Of a stretch of 64,000 bases of DNA, positions 35,241 through 44,006 are shown piece after piece. The notes under the pieces were generated by a model. The model was not told where the DNA came from, ran no database searches, and worked only from the letters and a program-made list of their open reading frames with translations. The stretch's first letter is position 1. The number at the start of each line of letters is the position of its first letter. The stretch lies in NCBI GenBank assembly GCA_963752745.1, contig CAVWAK010000023.1, forward strand, positions 62,001 through 126,000, in the 5' to 3' direction. The translations under genes were made by a program, and so were the position numbers. Source of the stretch: Thiogranum sp963752745 (lineage in GTDB: Bacteria > Pseudomonadota > Gammaproteobacteria > DSM-19610).

Positions 35241-36113
35241 TCACTGAAATACAGTATAGGCATCGAATACAGGGCCATCTACACAGACTCGCTTCATCGC
35301 CGGGCCGGCATCGGTGCTAACCTTTACAACACAGCCAGCACAGCCGCCAACGGCGCAGGCCATGTATTCTTCCAGGGATACCTGGCATGGTAAATTGTAC
35401 TCGCGTGCCAATGCCGCAACTGCTTCCAGCATGGGGTGCGGGCCACAGCTGAAAATCTCCACCTGCATGCGCTGTTCATCGTTGAGAGCGTTGAGCCAGG
35501 TTCGCGCCAGGTCGGTGATATAGCCTTCGTAACAACCCGGGTAACCCTGCAGGCTGGCGAGTCGACTGGGAATTCCCCAGTCCTCAAGCAAAGGCATGCT
35601 GCCGATTACGCCATCGGGTATGCCGGGCAGCATAATCCTGGAAGGTTGATGCCGAAATGGAAATGGTACTTCAGAGCCTAGAAGCACCAATGGCTTGAAG
35701 TCACTGGTTTGTTTCAGGTGTTCGGCCAGAAAAAGCATCGGCGGCATACCGACTCCGCCGCCCAGCAGAAGGCTGCGAGGGCGTTCCGGATGAGGCGTGA
35801 ACGGATGCCCGATTGGTCCCAGTACACTTATGGTTTGTCCAGTCTGACGACGTGACAGTAAGCGGGTGCCTTCACCAACCGCCTTGTAAAGAAAATCTAC
35901 CCAGCCGCTGTCGGGATCAACGCGCATGATCGATAGCGGTCGGCGCATCGCCAGCGCGGGATCACAATTCAGGTGTGCGAACTGGCCGGCGCGCGCTGTT
36001 GCAGCACAGGCTGGAGCCTGAAGTCTAAGTATGTATTGGTCACCGTCGAACGCTTGCTGCGAGATGATCTCGGCCTCTTCCAGTTCGATGGTGTCACGAT
36101 GCGGCTTGTGCAT
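35241..36113 (-). CDS. PyrK-like dihydroorotate dehydrogenase electron transfer subunit
   Basis: This 290-residue FAD/NAD-binding reductase carries a [2Fe-2S] cluster. The flavin-binding segment ALAMRRPLSIMRV, the NAD-binding LLLGGGVGMPPMLFLAEHL and the C-terminal cluster ligands in EYMACAVGGCAGCVVKV, with a further Cys in RVCVDGP, match PyrK. PyrK transfers electrons from PyrD class 1B to NAD. No pyrD is in the window, and most gammaproteobacteria use the quinone-linked PyrD instead, so the partner is uncertain. It is the last gene of the pyr operon, eight bases after pyrC'. Confidence 0.85.
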   Translation of the reverse strand: MHKPHRDTIELEEAEIISQQAFDGDQYILRLQAPACAATARAGQFAHLNCDPALAMRRPLSIMRVDPDSGWVDFLYKAVGEGTRLLSRRQTGQTISVLGPIGHPFTPHPERPRSLLLGGGVGMPPMLFLAEHLKQTSDFKPLVLLGSEVPFPFRHQPSRIMLPGIPDGVIGSMPLLEDWGIPSRLASLQGYPGCYEGYITDLARTWLNALNDEQRMQVEIFSCGPHPMLEAVAALAREYNLPCQVSLEEYMACAVGGCAGCVVKVSTDAGPAMKRVCVDGPVFDAYTVFQ

Positions 36114-36121
36114 GCGCAGGT

Positions 36122-37408
36122 TCAGTCCTTACGGTAAATTATTTCGCCATCCAGCAGGGTATAGCGCACCTGCCCCTGCATCTCCCAGCCACGGAACGGT
36201 GTATTTTTGCCCTGGCTATGCATGCTGTCCGCGTTGAGTTGCCAGGTAGCCGCAGGATCGTAGATGCAGATGTCGGCTGCACGGCCAACACTGAGCTCAC
36301 CGTAGGGCAGGTTTAGAATTTTCGCCGGACCGCTGGTGATTCGGGCAATAGCATCTTGCAGCAGAAGGTGGTTTTCTTCTGCAAGTTTCAGCGTCAGCGG
36401 TAGTAGTGAATCGAGGCCGGATGCACCAGGCTCGGTAGCCGGGAAGGGGGCTAGTTTGGCATCACTGTCGTGAGGCTGGTGGTCAGAACATATCGCTGAG
36501 AGTGTGCCGCTGGACAGGCTTTCGCGCAATCCGTCCCTGTCTGCCTGGGTCCGCAATGGCGGGATAAAGTGGTAGTCGGCACTGAAATCGATGGTATCCA
36601 GCTCACTGAGGTACAGGTTGGGGACGGCGACATCGGCACTGACCGGGATATTGTCGAACTGGGCGCGTGCCACCATGCGGACAGCGCGTTGGGTGGTTAG
36701 TCTGCAGAAGTGGGCGCGTACACCGGTTTGCTGAATAAGCGCCAAATCACGTGCCACTGCTACAGTCTCGGCAGCCTCCGGTATTCCGGGCAAACCAAGC
36801 CGGGTCGATATATGACCCTCATGCATACAGCCATTTGCAGACAGTGAGGCATCGTTTGCATGCAGAAAGACGGTCAGGTCGAAGGTGGCTGCATACTCGA
36901 ATGCATGGCGCTGGACCAGTGTTGATGCCAGTGGTTTGAGAGCATTACTGACGCCGATGCAGCCCGCCGATTTTAGCGCGTACATTTCGCTCAGGTGTTC
37001 GCCATCCAGGTCGCGGGTCAGGGCTCCGAGGCTGAATATGCGCGCTGCACCCACCTGTCGGGCGCGGTAGCGGATCAGTTCGATGACTGCCGGTGTATCA
37101 ATGACCGGGTCAGTGTCCGGCGGGCAGCAGAGTGTGGTAATGCCGCTGGCCGCCGCGGCACGGCACTCGCTGTCGATGCTGGCCTTGTATTCCTGGCCAG
37201 GCTCTCGAAGCCGGGTGCTCAGATCAATCAGGCCGGGGATCGCCACCAGGCCAGTGGCATCCACCTCGATGTCGCTTTGGAAGCCGTCCGGCGCTTCTCC
37301 GATTGCGATCATGCAGCCATTGGCAATATACAGATCCAGCGTGTCGTTGATCCGGTTTTCCGGGTCTATCAGTCTGCTACCGGAGATTCTTATTCTCGGC
37401 TTAGGCAT
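36122..37408 (-). CDS. pyrC': Dihydroorotase-like PyrC' (catalytically dead, ATCase partner)
   Basis: This 428-residue amidohydrolase-fold protein is similar to type I dihydroorotase. The metal-binding His-x-His at the end of the first strand is replaced: the motif reads IDLSTRLREPG, with Ser64 and Arg66 where active enzymes have histidines. Activity is therefore not expected. In Pseudomonas such a PyrC' is an inactive subunit needed for assembly of the large aspartate transcarbamoylase. The gene overlaps pyrB by eight bases, which supports the same complex here. A true dihydroorotase should be encoded elsewhere. Confidence 0.93.
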   Translation of the reverse strand: MPKPRIRISGSRLIDPENRINDTLDLYIANGCMIAIGEAPDGFQSDIEVDATGLVAIPGLIDLSTRLREPGQEYKASIDSECRAAAASGITTLCCPPDTDPVIDTPAVIELIRYRARQVGAARIFSLGALTRDLDGEHLSEMYALKSAGCIGVSNALKPLASTLVQRHAFEYAATFDLTVFLHANDASLSANGCMHEGHISTRLGLPGIPEAAETVAVARDLALIQQTGVRAHFCRLTTQRAVRMVARAQFDNIPVSADVAVPNLYLSELDTIDFSADYHFIPPLRTQADRDGLRESLSSGTLSAICSDHQPHDSDAKLAPFPATEPGASGLDSLLPLTLKLAEENHLLLQDAIARITSGPAKILNLPYGELSVGRAADICIYDPAATWQLNADSMHSQGKNTPFRGWEMQGQVRYTLLDGEIIYRKD

Positions 37409-38381
37409 GGTTATCCTGCGTAGTCGACTGTTGCATCGCCATCGACATGACAGCCATGCGTATGGCGATACCGGAAGTCACCTGCTGAAGTATGACCGAG
37501 CGAGGGCCATCCGCTACCTGTGAATCAATCTCTACGCCGCGGTTAATCGGACCGGGGTGCATAACAGTGACGTCTGGCCTGGCCATAGACAGCTTTTCCT
37601 CGGTCAAACCATACAACTGGTAATATTCGTGCTCACTTGGCAGGAGAGCACCTTCCATGCGTTCATTTTGCAGGCGCAGCATGATAACGACATCCACGTC
37701 CCGAAGGCCTTCGCGCATGTCATGAAAAACACGTACTCCCAGGGATTCGACATGTGCAGGCACGAGGGTGCGTGGTGCGATAACCCGTACGTCGCCAGTG
37801 TTCAGCATATTCAGTCCATGAATTTGTGAGCGGGCTACCCGGGAGTGAGCGATGTCGCCAACGATCGCCACAGACAGGCGCCCAAAGTCAGCGCCTTTTT
37901 CCCGGCGAATGGTGAATATATCAAGCATGGCCTGGGTGGGGTGTGCATGACGGCCATCGCCAGCATTGATAACGCTGACGTGTGGTTGTACCTGCCGGGC
38001 AATAAAGTGTGCGGTGCCGCTATCGCTGTGTCGTACCACAAACATATCAACGTGCATGGCTTCGAGATTGCGCAGGGTATCCAGCAACGTTTCCCCTTTT
38101 ACGGTTGCCGATGAGTTTACGTTGATGTTTAGAACGTCGGCCGAAAGCCGTTTGGCGGCCAGTTCGAATGTGGTACGTGTGCGGGTGCTGGCTTCGAAAA
38201 ACAGATTTACGATGGTCTTGCCACGTAGCAGGGGCACTTTCTTGACCGACTGCTCGGTGACACCGGCAAAAGATTCTGCGGTGTCGAGAATTTCTGTCAG
38301 CAGTTCCCTGGACAGGCCCTCGGTAGACAGAAAATGCCGCAGGCGTCCGTCTTTGCGTACCTGGATATTGGTGTTACTCAT
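37401..38381 (-). CDS. pyrB: Aspartate carbamoyltransferase catalytic subunit
   Basis: It condenses carbamoyl phosphate with aspartate, the committing step of pyrimidine synthesis. The 326-residue protein has the carbamoyl phosphate loop FFEASTRTRTTFELAAKRL, the HPTQAMLDIFT motif and the aspartate-binding MHPGPINRGVEI. The N-terminal extension before the first helix is of the Pseudomonas type, where nucleotides regulate it directly. It overlaps pyrR by four bases and pyrC' by eight. Confidence 0.98.
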   Translation of the reverse strand: MSNTNIQVRKDGRLRHFLSTEGLSRELLTEILDTAESFAGVTEQSVKKVPLLRGKTIVNLFFEASTRTRTTFELAAKRLSADVLNINVNSSATVKGETLLDTLRNLEAMHVDMFVVRHSDSGTAHFIARQVQPHVSVINAGDGRHAHPTQAMLDIFTIRREKGADFGRLSVAIVGDIAHSRVARSQIHGLNMLNTGDVRVIAPRTLVPAHVESLGVRVFHDMREGLRDVDVVIMLRLQNERMEGALLPSEHEYYQLYGLTEEKLSMARPDVTVMHPGPINRGVEIDSQVADGPRSVILQQVTSGIAIRMAVMSMAMQQSTTQDNHA

Positions 38382-38878
38382 GACACATCCCTGACTTCGA
38401 GGCTGAGCGGTTCCGGCCCGCTCAGCTTGACATGTTCATTCTCGGCCAGCTTGATTTTAACGCCTGTGACTTGTGCCTCGACTGGTAGTTCGCGTCCTCC
38501 CCTCTCTACCAGTACCGCGAGCGAGATTGAAGCCGGGCGGCCATAGTCAAACAGCTCGTTCATGGCGGCACGGATGGTACGCCCGGTATGCAGAACGTCA
38601 TCAACGAGGATGATATGGCGGCCTTCCAGGCTGAATGGCAGCTGCGAGGGTTTGACCTGTGGATTCATGCCGATGCGTGTGAAATCGTCTCTGTAGAAGG
38701 AGATATCCAGCGCGCCAAGAGGTTCCTGAATACCCAGCAAATTATGCAATACTTCGGCGACCCAGACACCACCAGTGTGAATGCCGACCATGACTGTTTG
38801 CGCATCAATACTGATCTGTTGCTGTAATTCATCGGCCATGCGTTCGATAAGGGCCGGTATATTGTAGTTATTGCTCAT
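38378..38878 (-). CDS. pyrR: PyrR bifunctional pyrimidine regulator/uracil phosphoribosyltransferase
   Basis: This 166-residue type I phosphoribosyltransferase-fold protein has the PRPP loop VDDVLHTGRTIRAAM and the N-terminal GIHTGGVWVAE. In Bacillus PyrR binds pyr mRNA and causes attenuation; in Pseudomonas it sits in the same operon but RNA binding is doubtful. No upstream attenuator is visible because ruvX overlaps its start by four bases. Confidence 0.95.
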   Translation of the reverse strand: MSNNYNIPALIERMADELQQQISIDAQTVMVGIHTGGVWVAEVLHNLLGIQEPLGALDISFYRDDFTRIGMNPQVKPSQLPFSLEGRHIILVDDVLHTGRTIRAAMNELFDYGRPASISLAVLVERGGRELPVEAQVTGVKIKLAENEHVKLSGPEPLSLEVRDVS

Positions 38879-39309
38879 GTGGGTTGGGCGTTGTGTTGTA
38901 ACCAGTCCTGCAATATTACCTGCGCGGATAGCGGGTCAATGGCTGTTTTGCCTGTTTTGTCGTTGAGGCCGGACTCTACCACGTATGAGGTCAGTCGCTC
39001 CTCAGCACAATGGACCGGTAGCTTGTAGCGGCCTTCCAGCTGCCGGCTAAAGCGCTGCGCGGCGTGTGTCATGTCCTGTTCGGTACCGTCCATATGATAC
39101 GGTATTCCGACCACCAGCGCGTCTGGTTTCCACTCTTCCAGCAAGCGAGTGATTGCTGACCAGTCGGGCTTGCCGTCGCGTGCCTGTACGGTTGTTAAAG
39201 CGGTCGCTGAGCAGGTCAGTTGCTGTCCCACGGCAACACCGATGCGCTTGCGGCCATAGTCGAAGCCCAGCAACGTTTGTGTGGGCTTTGGCATGATGTT
39301 GTCAGCCAT
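38875..39309 (-). CDS. ruvX: RuvX/YqgF Holliday junction resolvase-like nuclease
   Basis: This 144-residue RNase H-fold protein has GFDYGRKRIGVAVG at the N terminus (catalytic Asp) and DALVVGIPYHMDGTEQD and AEERLTSYVVE as further acidic motifs. The family takes part in 16S rRNA 5' maturation and resembles a Holliday junction resolvase. Its start codon shares one base with the algH stop, a conserved gene pair. Confidence 0.97.
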   Translation of the reverse strand: MADNIMPKPTQTLLGFDYGRKRIGVAVGQQLTCSATALTTVQARDGKPDWSAITRLLEEWKPDALVVGIPYHMDGTEQDMTHAAQRFSRQLEGRYKLPVHCAEERLTSYVVESGLNDKTGKTAIDPLSAQVILQDWLQHNAQPT

Positions 39310-39872
39310 TACGCGTGACCGGTATCTCCAGACAGGCGGTCCAGGTCTACACCAAGCGAGGCAGCGGCTGCTCTCCAGCGCTCCTCGTCGGGAGTGTGGA
39401 ACAGAATGTTGGGGTCTGCAGGACCGCTAAGCCAGGCATTGTCGGCCATTTCCTGCTCCAGTTGACCAGCGCCCCAGCCAGCGTAACCCAGCGTTATGAG
39501 GGAATGTTCCGGACCTTCGTTTTTCGCAATCGCATGGAGGATGTCCAGAGAAGATGTAATGCCAATACGGTCTGTCACCTGCATAGTGGCCTCCCATTCG
39601 CCCAGCGGTTCATGCAGCACAAAACCGCGGTCCTGCTGTACCGGGCCGCCCAGATGCACCGGCATCTGCCTGGCTTCCAGTTCGGCGTGTTCGAGGTTTA
39701 TATGATGCAGGATTTCGCCCAGTTGCATGTCCAGAGGGCGGTTGACTACCAGTCCGAGGGCGCCCTCGGCATTGTGTTCGCAAATATAAGTTACCGAATG
39801 GAAAAAATTGGGGTCTTCCAGACCGGGCATGGCGATCAGGAATTGGTTGGTCAGGTGCTGAGAGTCTGCCAT
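39309..39872 (-). CDS. algH: YqgE/AlgH family protein
   Basis: This 187-residue protein belongs to the YqgE/AlgH (DUF179) family: NQFLIAMPGLEDPNFFHSVT, GALGLVVNRPLD, GGPVQQDRGFVLH and GYAGWGAGQLEQEM. AlgH affects alginate production in Pseudomonas by an unclear route. An upstream in-frame start at 39911 would add 13 residues. The start at 39872 gives an N terminus like that of relatives and has GGA ahead of it. Confidence 0.94.
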   Translation of the reverse strand: MADSQHLTNQFLIAMPGLEDPNFFHSVTYICEHNAEGALGLVVNRPLDMQLGEILHHINLEHAELEARQMPVHLGGPVQQDRGFVLHEPLGEWEATMQVTDRIGITSSLDILHAIAKNEGPEHSLITLGYAGWGAGQLEQEMADNAWLSGPADPNILFHTPDEERWRAAAASLGVDLDRLSGDTGHA

Positions 39873-39936
39873 GGCAATAGTATCCTGTAGCTCAATGCTT
39901 TTCACAAGCATTTGGACCGGATGTTTACGTCAGGAT

Positions 39937-40830
39937 TTAGTGGCTCTTCAGGCGATTGCCGCTGGTAAATATCCAGGTGCGGGTAATGTACAGAACGTCG
40001 GTCTCCTTCCTGATGTTCTCCGGGAAGGGCGCGAATGGTGCTGCCAGTTTGACAATACGCACAGCCGCATCGTCCAGAATTTTATGGCCTGACGGTTTGC
40101 GAATGGTGATCTCGCGGACTGTGCCATCGGGATAAACTGCAACCTGGACAATCAGTTTGCCGGACAGGTGCTGTCGACGGGCGGCGTCAGGGTAGTTGAG
40201 TTCTCCTACCCGTTCCACTTTGGTGACCCAATCGCGCATGTAGCTGGCGTACTTGAATTCCTTGGTACGTGCGGAAATGAATTTGCTCTTGGGCGTCTTG
40301 GAATAGGCCTGCAGAGTCTGGTTGATCTGCTGGTTTAGCGTCAGCATTTCCATGCTGCGATTGATCAGCTCGGTAGCACTGTCTTGTGCTTCATCTTCCT
40401 GGGGCGGGTTTTCCTCAGGCTTGTCGACTTTTTGCTGGCTGGTGTCTCGAGTCAGTACCTGGGTGGTGTCGGGTTTTATCTCCTGGGCGGCTGCCGGTGG
40501 CGGTGCCTGTTCGACGACTTGTTGCTGTGGCTGGACCTTTTCTTCAGTATTCCCGGCCCCATCCTGGCTGGTTTCTGCGAGATAGTCATAGTCTTCCGGT
40601 GGCTTTGTCTGGTTGGGGTTTACGACCGTGATGTCCAGAGTTGGTGCGTCCGATTCTGGTGGATCCTGGTCGAAAGCGTCAAAACCTATGCCCAGGATGA
40701 TCAGGGCATGAAGGGCGGTAGCGATAAACAGCGTTAGCGCCAACCGGTCGGCAGTGGGAGCCTCGAAGGGAACTTGTGTTGATGCAGTCACAGTGGGTCT
40801 TGAAGTGTGTCGATGGCTGAAATTACGCAC
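39937..40830 (-). CDS. tonB: TonB-family energy transducer
   Basis: This 297-residue protein has one N-terminal transmembrane anchor (LALTLFIATALHALIILGIG) and a Pro/Gln/Glu-rich periplasmic spacer (about 70-160). A C-terminal TonB domain follows (PDAARRQHLSGKLIVQVAVYPDGTVREITI split over about 210-290). The position beside algH matches tonB3 of Pseudomonas, which is linked to twitching motility rather than only iron uptake. It follows apbE by 32 bases in the same operon. Confidence 0.93.
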   Translation of the reverse strand: MRNFSHRHTSRPTVTASTQVPFEAPTADRLALTLFIATALHALIILGIGFDAFDQDPPESDAPTLDITVVNPNQTKPPEDYDYLAETSQDGAGNTEEKVQPQQQVVEQAPPPAAAQEIKPDTTQVLTRDTSQQKVDKPEENPPQEDEAQDSATELINRSMEMLTLNQQINQTLQAYSKTPKSKFISARTKEFKYASYMRDWVTKVERVGELNYPDAARRQHLSGKLIVQVAVYPDGTVREITIRKPSGHKILDDAAVRIVKLAAPFAPFPENIRKETDVLYITRTWIFTSGNRLKSH

Positions 40831-40862
40831 AGAGTATACCGGACTCAGACATGGTTGGGTGC

Positions 40863-41894
40863 TTACAGTTCAATCTCCTCAATGCGCTGGGGCACTTCCT
40901 CGAAGTGAATGCGTCCGGATAGTGCGGGTGTGATGTAAGCGGTGCCCCGGGAATCAATCAGTAGCACCTCGTTGATGCCCATTTGTCGGGCAATAGCAGC
41001 CCATTCTTGTGGGCCCGCAATGAATAGCGCAGTTGCCGCGGCATCTGCGAGGGCTGCATCGTTACTTAAAACAGTTACAGATCGGGTCGATTTGGCCGGA
41101 TAGCCGCTGCGGGGGTCCAGGATGTGATGGTAACGTTGACCATCTGCTTCGAAATAGCGTTGGTAGTCGCCCGAGGTAAATACACACTGAGGTCCTTCCA
41201 GATCGATGCTGGCTAGCACGCCAGTTCCCTCTGGAGAGCGGATGCCAATGCGCCAGGGCCGGTCGCCGTACCGGCCGCGCAGGCACAGGTCACCGCCGGT
41301 GTTGACGATAAGGTTGTGGATGCCGCGCTGTTCCAGCAACGCTACCGCTTTGCCGACCGAATACCCTTTGGCGAAACCGCCAAAATCCAGTTTGACGCGT
41401 GGATTGCGGCTGTGAATGCGCTGCTTGTCGATATCGATTTGCAGGCTACTGGGTTTGTTGTTCAGCCAGGCGGTAATGGCGGCAGGGTCAGGTGCTGTAG
41501 TTGCCGGTTCGTCCTGTTGAAAACCCCAGAGTCCCAACAGCTGGCCAATGGCCGGGTTGAACAGTCCGTTGCTGGATCTTTCAAACTGCTGGCCAAGGCG
41601 TATCAACCGCACAATTGATGTATCTGTCTCGATCGAGTGTCCGCGGGCAATTGCCTGGTTCAGGGTATCCAGCGCGCCACGCTGCCAGGCATGCCAATCG
41701 TTGTGCTGTTTCTGAAACAGGGCGTCGACGGCTTGTACGGCTTGCCGGGCCTCATCTGGCGGCACGCCGTAAAAAGAAATATCGATCAGTGTGCCGAAAG
41801 CGAACAGCTGCTCATTGTAGGATTCGTCGCGGGCAGGTTGGCAGCCCATGAACCACAGGCAGCCCAGCAGTACCGGCAAGACCCGGAGGTACAT
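40863..41894 (-). CDS. apbE: ApbE-type FAD:protein FMN transferase, lipoprotein
   Basis: It attaches FMN to a threonine of target flavoproteins such as NqrB, NqrC or RnfG. The 343-residue protein has an N-terminal export signal ending in MGC18 (an imperfect lipobox). Family motifs are LDFGGFAKGYSVGKAV, IVNTGGDLCLRG and YHHILDPRSGYPA; the metal-binding SVTVLSNDAALADAAATALF follows. Its start overlaps the gshB stop by one base. In Pseudomonas gshB is next to tonB, so apbE looks inserted in this lineage. Confidence 0.93.
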   Translation of the reverse strand: MYLRVLPVLLGCLWFMGCQPARDESYNEQLFAFGTLIDISFYGVPPDEARQAVQAVDALFQKQHNDWHAWQRGALDTLNQAIARGHSIETDTSIVRLIRLGQQFERSSNGLFNPAIGQLLGLWGFQQDEPATTAPDPAAITAWLNNKPSSLQIDIDKQRIHSRNPRVKLDFGGFAKGYSVGKAVALLEQRGIHNLIVNTGGDLCLRGRYGDRPWRIGIRSPEGTGVLASIDLEGPQCVFTSGDYQRYFEADGQRYHHILDPRSGYPAKSTRSVTVLSNDAALADAAATALFIAGPQEWAAIARQMGINEVLLIDSRGTAYITPALSGRIHFEEVPQRIEEIEL

Positions 41895-42850
41895 TAGCGG
41901 CGTGACGTGAGTTTGGCCTGGATACTGTCCATCAGTTGGCCGGCGATATCCAGGTCGTAGAGGTGATCAAGTTCGCGGATGCAGGTCGGACTGGTGACAT
42001 TGATTTCGGTGAGGTAGTCGCCAATAACGTCCAGCCCAACAAACAACAGCCCCCGGGCTCGCAGTTCCGGGCCCACCTGGCTGCATATCCAGCGATCACG
42101 TTCACTGAGTTCTATACCTTCGCCACGGCCACCGGCCGCGAGGTTGCCGCGTGTCTCTCCCTTGGCCGGTATGCGAGCCAGTGCGTAGGGCACGGGTTCG
42201 CCGTCGATCATTAATATGCGCTTGTCACCGGCGCTGATCTCGGGAATAAATTGCTGTGCCATGGCGGTACGTTGGCCAAGTGCTGTGAGTGTTTCCAGGA
42301 TTACACTGATATTGGGGTCATCTGCCTGAATACGGAAGACAGAGGCGCCGCCCATACCATCCAGTGGTTTAAGGATGATATCGCTATATTCGTCCAGAAA
42401 GCTGCGCAGGCGTGCCGGATCGCGGCTCACCAGGTTTGGTGCGCAGCAGTCCGGAAACTGTGTGGCGAACAGTTTCTCATTACAGTTGCGCAAGGCTGAC
42501 GGGCGGTTAACCACCAGGGCTCCGGCGTGCTCCGCCTGTTCCAGCAGGTGGGTAGTGTAGATGAACTCCATGTCCAGTGGTGGATCCTTGCGCATCAGGA
42601 TGACATCCAGCTCGCCAAGCCGCATTTCCTGAGGCTCGCCCAGCTTGAACCAGTCGCCGTCCTGATCCCTGACCTCCACCCTGCGTGTCATGGCAAATGC
42701 TTCGCCGTCCCGTAGAAACAGGTCCTGCTGCTCCATATATAACAGTGTCCAGCCGCGGGCCTGCGCCGCCAGGAGCATCGCAAAGCTGCTGTCCTTGTGG
42801 ATTTTGATTGACCCGATAGGGTCCATGACGATAGCCAGTTGTATGCTCAT
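41894..42850 (-). CDS. gshB: Glutathione synthetase
   Basis: It joins gamma-glutamylcysteine and glycine with ATP to make glutathione. The 318-residue ATP-grasp protein has the N-terminal MDPIGSIKIHKDSSFAML motif. It also has ILKPLDGMGGASVFRI, RILMIDGEPVPYALARIP and the C-terminal GLDVIGDYLTEINVTSPT. It heads the nine-gene minus-strand operon that ends with the pyr genes, and is divergent from pilG. Together with ggt in this window it indicates glutathione metabolism. Confidence 0.97.
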   Translation of the reverse strand: MSIQLAIVMDPIGSIKIHKDSSFAMLLAAQARGWTLLYMEQQDLFLRDGEAFAMTRRVEVRDQDGDWFKLGEPQEMRLGELDVILMRKDPPLDMEFIYTTHLLEQAEHAGALVVNRPSALRNCNEKLFATQFPDCCAPNLVSRDPARLRSFLDEYSDIILKPLDGMGGASVFRIQADDPNISVILETLTALGQRTAMAQQFIPEISAGDKRILMIDGEPVPYALARIPAKGETRGNLAAGGRGEGIELSERDRWICSQVGPELRARGLLFVGLDVIGDYLTEINVTSPTCIRELDHLYDLDIAGQLMDSIQAKLTSRR

Positions 42851-43067
42851 CAGGTGCCTGCACGCTGCTGATTAATTTCTGGGTTTGTGAACAAATTCAT
42901 AGATGTAAAGTTTACTTGCTAGCGGACGATAGAAGCTTGTAGCCGCCATTGTAACGTAAAAATGCCGGCAAATCGGGTGCTTGGGAAGATAGGCGGGTCA
43001 CCGGCAAAAGCAGGTGAAACGCTCCGAAGTGCAAAACAGGATATTAATTGGGTCAGGTAAGAGCCAT

Positions 43068-43532
43068 ATGCAAACCATTGTAGATCCAGAAGAAATGGAA
43101 AAAATGGAATTGACATCCGATGATGCCGAGGGTGCTGACGCTTCCACGGAGGAAGTGGCTATGGATAGCCTCAAGGTGATGGTTATCGATGACTCCAAAA
43201 CTATTCGTCGTACCGCGGAAACCTTGTTGAAGAAAGAAGGTTGCACTGTGGTCACGGCGACCGATGGTTTCGAGGCGCTGGCCAAAATTGCGGATGAGAA
43301 ACCAGACATCATTTTTGTCGACATCATGATGCCACGTCTGGACGGTTATCAGACCTGTGCGCTGATCAAGAACAACCAGGTCTTCAAAGAGACGCCGGTC
43401 ATTATGTTGTCCAGTAAAGACGGATTGTTCGATCGTGCGCGAGGGCGCATTGTCGGTTCAGATAAATATCTGACAAAACCGTTTACCAAAGACGAACTAC
43501 TGGGGGCGATTCGCGAGCACGTACAACGCTAG
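43068..43532 (+). CDS. pilG: Twitching motility response regulator PilG
   Basis: This single-domain CheY-like receiver is phosphorylated by ChpA and promotes pilus extension and cAMP signalling in Pseudomonas. LKVMVIDDSKTIRRTAETLL gives the acidic pair, FVDIMMPRLDGYQT the phospho-acceptor Asp and KYLTKPFTKDELLGAI the lysine. The start is uncertain. The ATG at 43068 gives an acidic ~30-residue N-terminal tail. An ATG at 43161 with GGAGG eight bases ahead gives 123 residues and fits Pseudomonas PilG better. Confidence 0.94.
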   Translation: MQTIVDPEEMEKMELTSDDAEGADASTEEVAMDSLKVMVIDDSKTIRRTAETLLKKEGCTVVTATDGFEALAKIADEKPDIIFVDIMMPRLDGYQTCALIKNNQVFKETPVIMLSSKDGLFDRARGRIVGSDKYLTKPFTKDELLGAIREHVQR

Positions 43533-43607
43533 CGTTCGCGCCCTGGGGCACCGCAAATGAACGCGGTTTCCAGAGGGAGCAGTAACTAACCACGGGGTAA
43601 TACCAAA

Positions 43608-43976
43608 ATGGCACAGATTCTTATCGTAGATGATTCACCAACCGAAGCGCATGTGCTTAAGGGCATGCTGGAAAAAAACGGATTTGAGGTCGAGACGGCC
43701 GAAAATGGTACCGAAGGTATCGAGCGAGCCAAGGAACTCAAGCCGGACCTCATTTTGATGGATGTGGTCATGCCAGGACTTAACGGTTTTCAGGCAACCC
43801 GGCAGCTGACCAAGGATCCAGAGACCAAACATATCCCGGTCATAATAGTCACCACCAAGGACCAGGAAACTGACCGTGTCTGGGGTATGCGACAGGGTGC
43901 GCGGGATTTTCTGACCAAGCCGGTAGCCGAAAAAACCCTGATGGACAAGATAAACGCTGCAATGGAAGTTGCATAA
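43608..43976 (+). CDS. pilH: Twitching motility response regulator PilH
   Basis: This 122-residue CheY-like receiver starts MAQILIVDDSPTEAHVLKGM and has the acceptor site ILMDVVMPGLNGFQATR, a threonine in IVTTKD and the lysine in FLTKPV. In Pseudomonas PilH counteracts PilG and favours retraction. It is second in the pil-chp operon, with 75 bases between it and pilG. Confidence 0.95.
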   Translation: MAQILIVDDSPTEAHVLKGMLEKNGFEVETAENGTEGIERAKELKPDLILMDVVMPGLNGFQATRQLTKDPETKHIPVIIVTTKDQETDRVWGMRQGARDFLTKPVAEKTLMDKINAAMEVA

Positions 43977-44006
43977 GGGATTTACAGGACATAAAGGACA
44001 ATTGTC

